Under the pieces are notes generated by a model. The model was not told the DNA's origin and did no database searches. It saw only the letters and a program-made list of their open reading frames with translations. The position numbers were made by a program, and so were the translations under genes. 64,000 bases of DNA from CAYZJV01 sp964482325 (GTDB taxonomy: Bacteria; Spirochaetota; Spirochaetia; Sphaerochaetales; Sphaerochaetaceae), in the NCBI GenBank assembly GCA_964482325.1, contig CAYZXD010000006.1:1-64000 (forward strand), read 5' to 3'. Shown here one piece after another: positions 1 through 9,600 of the stretch. Within the stretch, counting starts at the first letter, position 1; each line of letters starts with the position of its first letter.

Positions 1-52
1 CTTAAAATCCCTTGTCCGTTAGGACGTGCGGGTTCAAGTCCCGCTTTCGGCA
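1..52 (+). tRNA. tRNA-Leu(UAA), 3' part
   Basis: The window opens inside the anticodon loop. The loop reads C-T-TAA-A-A with the anticodon at 3-5, followed by the 3' anticodon stem TCCCT. A long class II variable arm (GTCC-GTTA-GGAC) comes next. The T arm is GCGGG/TTCAAGT/CCCGC at 28-44, then the 3' acceptor strand TTTCGGC and discriminator A at 52. The CCA end is not encoded. The long variable arm together with TAA identifies leucine; the 5' half lies outside the window. Confidence 0.93.
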
Positions 53-656
53 AACCTTCCTGTACATATATGAATTCCCGCTGACACATGAAAGCCCCCA
101 TGCGGAGATCCCGGAATATCTTCCTTATCCAGATATCGTCTAACCTCGTGAACATATGCATTTTCGGATGTTCAATCACATATATTACTTATGTTTCGGT
201 TCTGTTCATATTTCAAGTAGTATATCCCCCAGTATAGATTTATGTCTCTCCCGCCTATGCGGGGGGGTCTCTTTGCGCCATTTGTGAGGCGCTTATGATA
301 GTTTTTTCACTACAAAGAAAAAACTTATAATTTTACAAACTTTTTTCTCTATGGAATAAAAACTTCTATGAAAAGTGGAGCCGGTTTGAAAAGCTGTGGA
401 TTACATAACACTTTTATTCCCACGGTCTTCAGGAAAGTAACACGTATTATTCCAGTTTTGTCCTCAACGGAATTCACCAGAAGGATTTCTTTGGGAATTA
501 TACGTTTCTTATCCATGGGTATTTACCGTACAGAGAGTAGGGGATGGAGTGACTGTTCATGCGACACTAGAGGAGCTCTGTACACCCATGATCCGCCATT
601 GTCTTCATCCCCATCTGATAGTATATTGTCACATCGATCTAGGAGGGGGGAGGATC
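53..656. other. 600-base stretch without a convincing gene
   Basis: Only short open frames without ribosome sites are present. Two small hairpins, CCCGC-CTAT-GCGGG (250-263) and GCGCC-N8-GGCGC (275-292), could end transcription from the tRNA side but lack a clean U-run. An A+T-rich segment with a TATAAT-like hexamer at 326-331 could be a promoter for the GFA gene, but its -35 spacing is poor. No copy of the tRNA 3' end was seen that would mark an integrated element. Confidence 0.5.
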
Positions 657-1058
657 ATGAAACACACAGGATCATGTCTTTGTGGACGTATTACATTTGA
701 AATTGAGGGTGAATTTGAAGACTTCTATCTTTGCCATTGTTCCCGTTGTCGAAAGGATACCGGATCAGCTCATGCATCCAATTTATTTTCATCTTCCGCA
801 AAAATCACATGGATTTCAGGAAAAGAGCAAGTAAAAACCTATAGAGTTGAAGGAACTGAGCATACCAAAAGCTTTTGCCCACACTGTGGATCTGCTCTAC
901 CCACACTGCAGATGAAAGACACGTTATTAGTAGTGCCCGCTGGCTCATTGGACAGTGATCCTCAAATTTCTCCAAAAGGACACATCTACATGGAAAGCAG
1001 AGCTTCGTGGGACAATAATTTAGAGAATCTCCCACAGTATCCACAGCTGCCTGTCTGA
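657..1058 (+). CDS. GFA-family (glutathione-dependent formaldehyde-activating-like) zinc protein
   Basis: A 133-aa protein of the GFA/DUF636 fold, a beta-sandwich that binds two zincs through cysteine pairs. The visible ligands are the N-terminal GSCLCG, then CHCSRCR near residue 27, and FCPHCGS near residue 75, the usual family pattern. The ATG at 657 is chosen because AGGAGG lies at 641-646 and the family N-terminus (MKHTGSCLCG) starts here; the open frame further upstream has no such support. Members are rarely tied to a proven reaction, and formaldehyde activation by glutathione is doubtful for most of them. It stands alone after the tRNA-linked gap. Confidence 0.85.
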   Translation: MKHTGSCLCGRITFEIEGEFEDFYLCHCSRCRKDTGSAHASNLFSSSAKITWISGKEQVKTYRVEGTEHTKSFCPHCGSALPTLQMKDTLLVVPAGSLDSDPQISPKGHIYMESRASWDNNLENLPQYPQLPV

Positions 1059-1269
1059 TCAGAGCCCTGTTGATCTTCAAGTAATCCTCACTCAATGAGA
1101 TGAGTCAGGACATAATCCCTTTTGCTTCTATTTTTCCCATGTGGTTATCCGATGAATTACATTTTGGTTATCTACGCTCGGCGCTATGCATCATCAGCGT
1201 AAAAAGCATGCTTGAAAGATGCAAAAGTCTCGGTGGAAAAATGATCCTGAGATAGTTCTTACTAAATTG

Positions 1270-1830
1270 TTATGATTCTGGTAGCAGCTCACCCCACTCG
1301 GGACATGAAACCATCAGAAAAATACGCAAGTTTTCGATCTCTTCATGCTCTTCTTTATGAAGATTTTGCCACTTTTTTACGAGAGATTCAGCAGCATTAC
1401 CCGGTAATTCTTCTATGCAGATGGAAAAGTCTGAATTTGCCTCGGACTGATATTGATAGAGACCAAGGAGTACTCCCTGTAGATACAACCGTTCCAGCTT
1501 TATTCCACCCAATCTGCCATAACGTGATATTTCTTTTGAGTATAAGTTTATGATATCACTTGCAATATCTAGAGCAACATCATTTACATCTCGATAGCCA
1601 CCCCAACGGTTTTCCCCTGCCTGTTCCCAACAATCTTCAATTGGCACAGAATTGAGTGAAGAAAATACTGCATCAGCGACTGCTTCAACAGACACTTCCG
1701 AGAACTGATGCTTTAGTTCTGTACGTATGGCTTTTGCGAACTGAGAGTCTTTTTTTGCAAGAGCTCTGAGGATGGTAACTGCTTCTTCCCCATCAAGTGA
1801 TGAGATTTTTTTCATCAAATCCTTTTCCAT
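1270..1830 (-). CDS. hypothetical protein, 186 aa
   Basis: I do not recognise a family. It is a soluble, acidic, mostly helical protein with no signal peptide or membrane segment. The C-terminal half is rich in Glu, Lys and Leu (LVKKWQNLHKEEHEEIENL). The first ATG has only a weak ribosome site; the ATG five codons later is preceded by AAAAGGA and could be the true start (1815). It is monocistronic and convergent with the GFA gene across about 210 bases, which contain an imperfect hairpin at 1086-1109. Confidence 0.6.
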   Translation of the reverse strand: MEKDLMKKISSLDGEEAVTILRALAKKDSQFAKAIRTELKHQFSEVSVEAVADAVFSSLNSVPIEDCWEQAGENRWGGYRDVNDVALDIASDIINLYSKEISRYGRLGGIKLERLYLQGVLLGLYQYQSEANSDFSICIEELPGNAAESLVKKWQNLHKEEHEEIENLRIFLMVSCPEWGELLPES

Positions 1831-2102
1831 ATGTCGCTTACTTTATAGTTGCTTTACATTGAAGTCTAGTCACTCGATATCAAATCCTGTGAGGATTATA
1901 TTATCACTCTTTCATATCAAGTATGAATCGTTGTTTTGGATACGGTATCCCAACCATTTCTCAACGGTCCGCTTCTCATTCCAGGCTCTATGATATAACC
2001 AATGTATCGTCTGGGGCAGTAGAACATATGGTAACGTTGACAGAATGGCTGTTCCTCAGTACCGTCGAGATAACCGGATTGTTCTCGGTTAGGAGGCCTT
2101 TG

Positions 2103-2618
2103 ATGAAAACAGCAATTATTGTAGATCTGCAGTATGATTTTCTTGAAGGGGGATCGTTGGCGGTTGCTGGAGCTGATGATGCGTATGTGAAAAGCATTGA
2201 GAAAATTCGATCTCGCTTTGATCAGGTTATCTTCACCGCCGATAAGCATCCGGAAGGTCATAGTTCGTTCTCCATCTTTCCTCCTCATTGTGTAGCGGGT
2301 ACTCATGGGGCCGAGTTGGCTCTGGACGTAGGCGACGATCTTCTGCTTATAAAAGGAGAAAATCTGAACTTTGATGAATTTTCTGCCTTCACCCAGGGAA
2401 AACATATTGATTGTATTACCGGAGATGAGGTGTATGTATTCGGTCTTGCCGGAGACTACTGTGTGAAGCAGACATTGCTGGACTTATTAGAGTTCGCTCC
2501 TGAGAAAAAAGTGTACGCGGTAACTGATCTCATTTACTCTGTTGATAAAAGCCATTATGGGCCGGTAGACCATTTCGATGGGAAGGTGGCGTTCATTACT
2601 ACCGATCAGGTAAGATAA
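2103..2618 (+). CDS. pncA: nicotinamidase (isochorismatase-like cysteine hydrolase)
   Basis: A 171-aa isochorismatase-fold hydrolase that would deamidate nicotinamide to nicotinate in NAD salvage. It shows the DLQYDF motif with the first catalytic Asp, the ADKHP-x-GHSSF metal-binding stretch, HCVAGTHGAE, and GLAGDYCVKQTLLDL with the catalytic Cys, all in the order found in PncA. Length is slightly short for PncA (about 180-210 aa). The ATG at 2103 is taken because AGGAGG lies at 2091-2096; the frame extends 60 codons upstream without family similarity. Nicotinate phosphoribosyltransferase (pncB) lies about 29 kb away, so the salvage route is complete within the window. Confidence 0.88.
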   Translation: MKTAIIVDLQYDFLEGGSLAVAGADDAYVKSIEKIRSRFDQVIFTADKHPEGHSSFSIFPPHCVAGTHGAELALDVGDDLLLIKGENLNFDEFSAFTQGKHIDCITGDEVYVFGLAGDYCVKQTLLDLLEFAPEKKVYAVTDLIYSVDKSHYGPVDHFDGKVAFITTDQVR

Positions 2619-2679
2619 CCGGTATGTTTCCCCTGCCGGTCGTGGTACAATGAAGATATCAAGATACTTAGGAGGCGAC

Positions 2680-3027
2680 ATGCAATACACCAGAAGCCAA
2701 TTTGAGCAATTACCTGATGATGCCACTGATGAGCAGATCCGCGTAACAGCTGAAAGCCTCAGAAGGCGGTATTTTGAGCCGATGATGCTCATCAAACCTG
2801 ATGATTTTATCTATTGGCGGAAAAAGGATGTACTGGCAGAATATGATAGGCTGGTACAGCTTCCTGATGATGATCCCGAACTGGTGCAGATCAATCACAC
2901 ATCTCCAGGTGAGGTGGTTACCACCCAGTTGGGTATGCTGTTAAGTCAGTATGAACTGCTGTGCGGCCTGCGGGAAGGGAAGGCTGGAGCATGGGATGTT
3001 ATTAACGAGTTATATGAAGATGACTGA
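2680..3027 (+). CDS. hypothetical protein, 115 aa
   Basis: No family is recognised. It is an acidic, helix-rich small protein (LPDDATDEQIRVTAESLRRRYF) without membrane segments or cysteine motifs. The ATG at 2680 follows GGAGG at 2671-2675. It begins 61 bases after pncA and may be cotranscribed with it. It ends head to head with the stop of the leftward coiled-coil gene, with no bases between the two. Confidence 0.6.
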   Translation: MQYTRSQFEQLPDDATDEQIRVTAESLRRRYFEPMMLIKPDDFIYWRKKDVLAEYDRLVQLPDDDPELVQINHTSPGEVVTTQLGMLLSQYELLCGLREGKAGAWDVINELYEDD

Positions 3028-3498
3028 TCAGGACTCATCCTTCTCGATACGGCCGACTACATTGGCATCAGAGTTTTTCAAAGGAATGACCCGACGGATG
3101 AATGGTTGGACCCCATAGAAAGTCTTTTCGAATTCATCTTCACTCTCTTTTAAAGCTGCCTGCCAGGCTGCCCCGAATCCCGGGCTGTTGATCGTGAGCC
3201 GATCGGCAGCCTGTTGATATACCTGAAGCCGGGCAATCTCTTTTCTTCCCGGCTTCTGGGAATAGGTGCGCAGACTGATACGCAGATTCTCATTCTGCAT
3301 CTTCAGCTCAGCAACTTCCTCTTTGAGTTTGGTAAGTCCTTCAGATTCAAGATCCATACGGTCGGTGAGCATCGATTTCAGACGTGCAATCTCCTGACGG
3401 TGTTCTTTGACCTTTGCAGCATGCTTCGCTGATTGAACGATGAGGATCACCAGCATAGGGGTAAAACCGATTGCGACACCGATAATGATGTTCTCCAT
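3028..3498 (-). CDS. membrane-anchored coiled-coil protein, 156 aa
   Basis: The N-terminal segment MENIIIGVAIGFTPMLVILIVQ is a single membrane anchor. It is followed by a long heptad-rich coiled coil (about residues 25-75: LKSMLTDRMDLES...LKEEVAELKMQNENLRISL) and a soluble acidic tail. No enzymatic motif is visible. The start is set by AAGGAG (3508-3513) ten bases upstream of ATG 3498. A clear promoter lies just upstream, inside the end of the neighbouring thrC. The shape resembles small cell-envelope scaffold proteins, but no function is assigned. Confidence 0.65.
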   Translation of the reverse strand: MENIIIGVAIGFTPMLVILIVQSAKHAAKVKEHRQEIARLKSMLTDRMDLESEGLTKLKEEVAELKMQNENLRISLRTYSQKPGRKEIARLQVYQQAADRLTINSPGFGAAWQAALKESEDEFEKTFYGVQPFIRRVIPLKNSDANVVGRIEKDES

Positions 3499-3521
3499 AG
3501 ACCATATCTCCTTGTGCAGGA

Positions 3522-3550
3522 AGTATAGCACGCACAACCTTGCGATTCAA
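3522..3550 (-). promoter_or_regulatory. promoter for the coiled-coil gene
   Basis: On the minus strand TTGAAT (3545-3550), a 17-base spacer and TATACT (3522-3527) form a sigma70-type promoter. It abuts the thrC stop codon, giving a leader of roughly 18 bases before the start at 3498. Confidence 0.65.
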
Positions 3551-3551
3551 T

Positions 3552-4766
3552 CTAGCTGAAACGCTTGATCATAGCTTCCACTGAGTTGTCGATGGACTCG
3601 GGAAGTGCAATTCTTCCCTCAAAGACCGCCATATCTTTAAAACCGGTTCCGGTAAGTAATACACACGTGTTGACATCTTGTCCAAATCGATCCTTCACGT
3701 GCTGCACATCCTTACGTAAGCCCGCCCATGCACAAGCTGCTGCCGGTTCTACAAAAACTCCTGCTTCACGAGTCAGCTCCAGCTGTGCCGCGAGAATCTC
3801 TTCATCTGATACTTCAACAGCCCATCCATCAGTCTCATGAATATACCGTACAGCCATACGACCGTTTGCCGGTGAAGAGACACTGATGGAATCGGCACGG
3901 GTGGTTGCCGAAACAGTATGATACTCTTGTGTTTTCCAAGCCTGTGCAATGGCATTCGACTGTTTTGACTGAACCGCTATCACATGCGGGATTTTATCGG
4001 TAAGACCTGCCTGATAGAGATCAAGAAATCCTTTACACACACCACCATAGATACAGCCATCGCCCACAGAAACATAGACGACATCGGGAACCTGACGACC
4101 CAACTGGAGAAAGAGCTCAATAGAAACGCTCTTCTTTCCTTCAACCGTCATCGGGTTGTAGGCAGTATTGCGATTAATGCCGCCAAATCGTTCAGTATAG
4201 GCAATTGAAAGAGCAAAAGCATCATCGTATGAACCTCTGACCGGTACTACGGTAGCCCCATACAGGACACTCTGCATCAGTTTATTCACTGGAGCGGTCT
4301 CCGGGACAAATAAAATAATTTCTAACCCATAAGCAGCTCCTGCGCAACTCATAGCAGCACCTGCATTGCCCGTAGAAGCTAGCGCAATGCTATGTTCATT
4401 ATGAGCTAATGCCTGAGCGGCAATCAGTTGTGAAGCCCGATCCTTGAAAGAACCAGAGGGGAGGGCGCTGTCCAGTTTGAAACAGAGATTTTCCAATCCG
4501 ATTTGCTGTGATAAGCGAAATGGACGGACGATGGGAGTTTCACCGACAGGGAAACAATCAGGATGTTCTATGGGGTAGGGAAAGAAATCGAACGCTGAGA
4601 GATCGACAACATGCTGCAGTGCCTTCAGCTCCTCCGTTTCATACTGTACAATCAGGTTTCCCTTCCGGAATTCTCCCTCCTGTGTTTGGCAATGAGGACA
4701 AGTATACATCACCTCATCAGTGCGAAACTCAGCGTTACAATCATTACAGACATAGCGAAATCTCAT
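3552..4766 (-). CDS. thrC: threonine synthase (PLP fold-type II)
   Basis: A 404-aa fold-type II PLP enzyme expected to convert O-phosphohomoserine to threonine. It has an N-terminal zinc ribbon (CNDC...CPHC), the PLP lysine in LPSGSFKDRAS, the substrate loop ASTGNAGAAMS, and a glycine-rich phosphate loop LLTGTGFKD near the C-terminus. The start is preceded by GGGGGAG. No other threonine gene is nearby. The next gene upstream is another fold-type II PLP enzyme, separated by a strong terminator, so the two are probably transcribed separately or joined only by read-through. A related activity on another phosphorylated hydroxy amino acid cannot be excluded. Confidence 0.82.
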   Translation of the reverse strand: MRFRYVCNDCNAEFRTDEVMYTCPHCQTQEGEFRKGNLIVQYETEELKALQHVVDLSAFDFFPYPIEHPDCFPVGETPIVRPFRLSQQIGLENLCFKLDSALPSGSFKDRASQLIAAQALAHNEHSIALASTGNAGAAMSCAGAAYGLEIILFVPETAPVNKLMQSVLYGATVVPVRGSYDDAFALSIAYTERFGGINRNTAYNPMTVEGKKSVSIELFLQLGRQVPDVVYVSVGDGCIYGGVCKGFLDLYQAGLTDKIPHVIAVQSKQSNAIAQAWKTQEYHTVSATTRADSISVSSPANGRMAVRYIHETDGWAVEVSDEEILAAQLELTREAGVFVEPAAACAWAGLRKDVQHVKDRFGQDVNTCVLLTGTGFKDMAVFEGRIALPESIDNSVEAMIKRFS

Positions 4767-4784
4767 ATGGTACTCCCCCTTCTG

Positions 4785-4811
4785 AAAAAAGACCGGACCC
4801 GAAGGCCCGGT
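4785..4811 (-). terminator. rho-independent terminator after the 491-aa PLP enzyme
   Basis: Read on the minus strand, an 8-bp stem (ACCGGGCC/GGTCCGGT, one G-U pair) closes a TTCG tetraloop and is followed by six T. It lies 19 bases past the PLP enzyme stop codon and just before the thrC ribosome site. Confidence 0.85.
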
Positions 4812-4830
4812 ATAAAAAGATGTTAGACGA

Positions 4831-6306
4831 TCAGTCGAGCAGGCCTACCTCTGCGTTAAACTGTTCAATCAACTCATCAATTTTATCTGCATAACCAGCA
4901 AGCTGTTTCCAATATGAACGATCATACCACTGGGCATTGATCTCATCATAGGTCTTACCCTGCTGTTCCACCCACGTGTAGTACTTAAGATTGTGCACAC
5001 GAAGACGATCGTAGTATCCAAGTTCCTGCATGTGGTCAATTCCCTGATGTAACAGACAGGAAGCATGTACTTTAGCTGCATCGACGTTAGTGAAAGATCC
5101 CTGCAATTCGGTCTGTTCAGCAAGACGGGAAGTGTACATGATCGAACTGTCGGTGAGGACGGTAAAGACCACATCATTTTCGTCCATCTCATAGAACTTC
5201 GCGACCTTGATAGCCTGGAGTACATTACCAATTCCACTGATTCCATACAGCTGCAGGTCATCGATTTCGCTCTCACTCAAACCGATACTCTTCAGGTACG
5301 AAATACCTTCAGGTTCATTGAACAGCCGGTATACATCCATGCAGTCCTGATCATCAGAGGCAACGATCATATCGGTATTCTTTACATTATGAATCCATGG
5401 GACATGCTTATCACCGATACCTTCAATGCGGTGACCGCCAAATCCGTTTCTGAGCAGAGTCGGACACTGCAGGGCTTCTCCAGCCGCGATCTTCAGGTTC
5501 GGATACCGTTCTTTCAGATTGTCGCCGGCAGCAAGGGTACCTGCAGAACCGGTTGAAGAGACGTAAGCACGGACATTTTCATCTTTAATACCCTGTTCTT
5601 CAAGTACCTCACGAATTGCAGCTCCCGTTACGGTGTAATGCCAGAGATAGTTTTCAAACTGATCGAACTGATTAAAGATAACAATGGAATCACCCCGCTG
5701 TGCATTCAGTTCGTGGCACTTGTCGAAAATTTCCTTCACATTGGATTCACATCCCGGCGTGGCGATGACTTCACCGGCAATTGCCTTAAGCCAATTAAAC
5801 CGTTCCTGACTCATCTCTTCCGGGAGAATGGCAATAGATTCACAGCCGAGCAGAACACTGTTATATGCACCGCCACGGCAGTAGTTGCCCGTTGAAGGCC
5901 ATACAGCCTGCTGGTGCACTGCATCAAAATTTCCTGTTACCAGTGCCGGAGCAAGACATGAATAAGTTGCACCGACTTTGTGGCCACCGGTGGGGAACCA
6001 CTTTCCTGCCAAAGCAAAGATACGAGCCTTGGTTCCTGTCAATGCCTTCGGTACTTCTACCCAGTTCACTTTACCGAAACCACCGCCTTTTTCCACACCC
6101 TCATTTTTCCAGTTGATGCGAAACAGATTCTCTGAGTGGACGTCCCACAGCCCCATGGAGCTGAGAGCCTTTTTAACCTTCTCGGGTGCCTGTGACGGAT
6201 CCACCATCTGTTTAAAGGTGGGCAGGACAATTCCCTTCTCGCGACAGCGCTGTATATTCTTTGCGCGGACATCAGTATGCATGTTCAGATTGATCAATTG
6301 ATACAC
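4831..6306 (-). CDS. fold-type II PLP-dependent enzyme, divergent from the purine operon
   Basis: A 491-aa protein of the cysteine-synthase/threonine-dehydratase superfamily. The likely PLP lysine is K110 in TGGHKVGATYS. The substrate loop is WPSTGNYCRGG (about 136-146), and a glycine-rich phosphate loop VSSTGSAGTLAAGD lies at about 249-262. It is longer than most members of the superfamily (300-400 aa). The GTG start at 6306 is supported by GGGAGG seven bases upstream. It is transcribed away from ygfK across a 300-base regulatory region. In E. coli the corresponding cluster has ygeX, a fold-type II diaminopropionate ammonia-lyase, which is missing here; this enzyme may fill that ammonia-releasing step. 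That role is inferred from context only. Confidence 0.8.
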   Translation of the reverse strand: MYQLINLNMHTDVRAKNIQRCREKGIVLPTFKQMVDPSQAPEKVKKALSSMGLWDVHSENLFRINWKNEGVEKGGGFGKVNWVEVPKALTGTKARIFALAGKWFPTGGHKVGATYSCLAPALVTGNFDAVHQQAVWPSTGNYCRGGAYNSVLLGCESIAILPEEMSQERFNWLKAIAGEVIATPGCESNVKEIFDKCHELNAQRGDSIVIFNQFDQFENYLWHYTVTGAAIREVLEEQGIKDENVRAYVSSTGSAGTLAAGDNLKERYPNLKIAAGEALQCPTLLRNGFGGHRIEGIGDKHVPWIHNVKNTDMIVASDDQDCMDVYRLFNEPEGISYLKSIGLSESEIDDLQLYGISGIGNVLQAIKVAKFYEMDENDVVFTVLTDSSIMYTSRLAEQTELQGSFTNVDAAKVHASCLLHQGIDHMQELGYYDRLRVHNLKYYTWVEQQGKTYDEINAQWYDRSYWKQLAGYADKIDELIEQFNAEVGLLD

Positions 6307-6514
6307 CGTGATACCTCCCTGGATTCACCTGTTCATTGGTATATGGTAATACACTAGCATAGGTTACGTAGAAATGTAAATATATAATTTTTTAATTTGT
6401 CTATGCGAGAAAAATCGCAATTAAATTGCGCTTTCCCTAAGTTATGTATTCCTAAATTGACCTCTGCAAGATAGGGGAAAAGAGGAAAAAAAGACCGAAT
6501 AATTGCCCTTTTCT

Positions 6515-6530
6515 GTTGCAAATTGTTGCA
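6515..6530 (+). promoter_or_regulatory. GTTGC tandem repeat upstream of ygfK
   Basis: GTTGCAAATT is followed by GTTGCA, two GTTGCA copies exactly 10 bases apart, ending seven bases before the -35 hexamer. The same 10-base period of GTTGC occurs before ygeW (on the opposite strand) and before ade. It is a plausible activator site for the cluster. Confidence 0.6.
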
Positions 6531-6537
6531 AAAATGA

Positions 6538-6565
6538 TTGACTTCTGGTGAAACTCCTATACAAT
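6538..6565 (+). promoter_or_regulatory. ygfK promoter
   Basis: TTGACT (6538-6543), a 16-base spacer and TACAAT (6560-6565). The predicted transcript starts near 6572, so translation cannot begin at the GTG at 6548. The 40-base leader holds a small hairpin, CGGGG-N7-CCCCG, before the AAGGAG site. Confidence 0.7.
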
Positions 6566-6613
6566 GAATGCGGGGATTATTGCCCCGAAACCTACCCCAA
6601 GGAGCCTTGCCAT

Positions 6614-9600
6614 ATGGGAGATATTATGCGACCCGTTCCGTTCGAGGAACTTGTAAACAGAATTTTTTCCGAGTATCGCCAAAGCGAATCTATATTCGGT
6701 ATACACCGCGACCAATTCTGTACACCCGATCCATCAAAAGCGATCACGGTGTTTGGACAGAAATGTGCAACAGCATTAGGGCCCGCTGCCGGACCTCATA
6801 CGCAGTTAGCCCAGAACATCGTGACCAGCTACCTTACCGGAGGTCGGTTCTTTGAACTGAAAACCGTCCAGAAGATGGATACCCTGGAAATCGATAAGCC
6901 ATGTATTGATGCACGTGATGAGGGATACAACGTGGAATGGTCCACAGAATATACCTTGCCGAAAGCCCTGCATGAATACGTGAAAGCATGGGTGCTTGTA
7001 CATCTGCTTCATGCTTTGCTTAACAAAGGGACAGCTCAAAGTATCGATTTTATCTTCAACATGAGCGTAGGATACGATCTCGCGGGGATCAAAACTCCCA
7101 AGATGCAGACATTCATCGATTCCATGATCGATGCTTCCCAGTCAGAAGTATTTACCGATACTATCGCATCGCTTCGTGCACTTCTTGAAGAAAAAGCTCT
7201 GTTTAACGGAACCGAATGGGAAGGAATGGAAGAACAGCTGATGCAGCTTCCTGCTCAGATTTCTCCAAAGATCAGTCCGTCGGTGACCATAAGTACCATG
7301 CACGGCTGTCCCCCTGATGAAATTGAAGCCATCTGCACCTATATGCTTACAGAGAAGAAATTGAATACCTTTGTGAAACTGAACCCCACTCTGTTGGGAT
7401 TCGATACCGTCCGTTCCATCCTCGATGATCTTGGATTTACCTATGTCACACTCAACCGAGAGTCCTTTGCACATGATCTCCAATTTACCGATGCTCTGGC
7501 TATGCTGCATCGCCTGAAAGACCTTGCTGCCACAGAGCAGCTTGGTTTCGGAGTAAAACTGACCAACACCCTCGGCTCAGTGAATGATCAGGGAGTACTC
7601 CCCGGTGATGAAATGTACATGTCGGGTCGGAATTTGTTTCCGCTCAGTATCTCGGTAGCATCACGATTGTCGAGCGAATTCGCCGGTACATTACCGATCT
7701 CCTACTGCGGAGGAGCAAATGCTGAAACCGTGCAGGATATCTTCGATACCGGAATCCGGCCGATTACTGTAGCTACTGATATGCTCAAACCCGGTGGGTA
7801 CGTACGTCTGACGCAGATGGTCAATATTCTGGCACAGCAAAGTGACCGCTGGGATGCACAACAGATTGACGTAGCTGCACTTGAACAGCTTGCACAGCAA
7901 GCCCGCAGCAGATCGACGATCCAGAAACAGTTCCGTGGTACCGATACCGTATCAGTTCCCGGAAAACTTCCGCTGTTGGACTGTTACATTGCACCGTGTG
8001 TTCAGGCGTGTCCGATTCATCAGAATGTTCCCGATTACATCTACTTAGTAGGACAGGGCCGCTATGCCGATGCCCTTGAAGTGATTTATGAAAATAATGC
8101 GCTGCCCAACCTGACTGGCTATATCTGTGACCATCAGTGCCAGTACCACTGTACGCGCCTCGATTATGAAGGGACGGTACAGATTCGTGAAATGAAAAAG
8201 ATTGCAGCAGAACAGGGGTTTGCTGAATACATCACCCGGTGGGAAAAACCTGAAGGAGCCGTGGTGAAAGCTGCGGTTATCGGGGCAGGCCCTGCCGGAC
8301 TTGCCGCTGCCTATTTTCTTGCACGAGCCGGGTTCGCGGTAACAGTCTTCGAGCGAGAGCAGAATGCAGGAGGCGTAACGCGCCATATCATCCCGGATTT
8401 CAGATTTCCCGAAAGCGCCCTCCAGGCCGATATCGATTTCATTGCGAAACATGGGGTTGAATTCGTATTCGGCGCTTCAAGTGAACTGTTGACCACCGAA
8501 GCATTGCACGGTAACGGCTTTGAACATCTTTTCTACGCTATCGGTGCGGAAAAGGATAATGAAATACCGCTTGCCGGAGACCGCAGCCGGATTCGTCCGT
8601 CTCTGGAATTCCTTGCAGCATTTAATCGTAATGCCGATGCTGTGCAGTTAGGAGAACAGGTAGTCATCATAGGTGGTGGTAATACTGCCATGGACAGTGC
8701 ACGGGCCGCAGTTCGAGTTCCGGGAGTAAAACAGGTTTCAGTTTTCTATCGAAGAACGGAAAAGGAAATGCCTGCCGATCTCGAAGAGTACGAAAATGCA
8801 CAGGAAGAAGGGGTCACCTTCACCTTCCTGACCAATCCAGAATCATATGCAGATGATGGGACTTTGACCTGTCGGGTGATGAAACTGGGAGAACCCGATG
8901 CATCCGGACGGAGACGCCCGGTACCAACTGAACAGACTGTTTCAGTGCATGCTGATACTCTGATCACCGCAATCGGTGAAAAACCGGATAGTGAACGACT
9001 GTCGTGGTTCGGTCTTCCGGTGAATGAAAAGGGGTGGCCGGTAACCGATGAGCAGACTCTGGAAACTCCCGTAACCAGTGTCTATGTACTCGGAGATGCT
9101 CAGAGTGGACCTTCCACGGTAGTGCAATGTATTGCATCGGCACGCAAGGCTGTTGAAGCAGCTATCGATGCGGTACTGACATCAATGGAAGCAGAGCATG
9201 AACATAATTGCGACTGTGACCACGATCATGACGACGATTGCTGTTGCGGTGATGACGATGACAATGACGAAGAGGCCTACAGCGATGAAGAGCTTGCAGA
9301 AATTGAAGCAGAGGAAGATGCCTTCTTCGGCGAAATACGGGCCAAGAAAGGGAAACGCATCGTCTCTCTTCCTGAAGATAGTTCGACAACGGCCTTTGCA
9401 GAACGGGAGGCTTCACGATGTCTCGAGTGTTCATATATCTGCAATAAGTGTGTAGAAGTGTGTCCCAACCGTGCAAATGTTGCTCTTGACATGCGACACC
9501 GTAATGATTTGTTTGAAAATCCCTATCAGATTGTGCATCTTGATGCCTTCTGTAACGAATGCGGCAACTGCGCCACCTTCTGTCCGTGGGAGGGCGCTCC

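Larger units (their letters stand above)
6307..6613. promoter_or_regulatory. divergent control region between the PLP enzyme and ygfK
   Basis: This A+T-rich region contains a perfect palindrome CGCAAT-TAA-ATTGCG at 6416-6430, a GTTGC tandem repeat (6515-6530) and the ygfK promoter. For the leftward gene only a weak candidate is visible: TTACAT, 17 bases, then TAGTGT with an upstream TG. No gene is present. Confidence 0.6.

Noticed and set aside
368..700. Open frame of 110 codons upstream of the GFA gene
   Set aside because: No ribosome site at its start, atypical composition, and it overlaps the well-supported start and ribosome site of the GFA gene in another frame.
1..3050. Possible genomic island integrated at the tRNA-Leu gene
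   Set aside because: No integrase and no repeat of the tRNA 3' end was found nearby; the small genes have ordinary composition.
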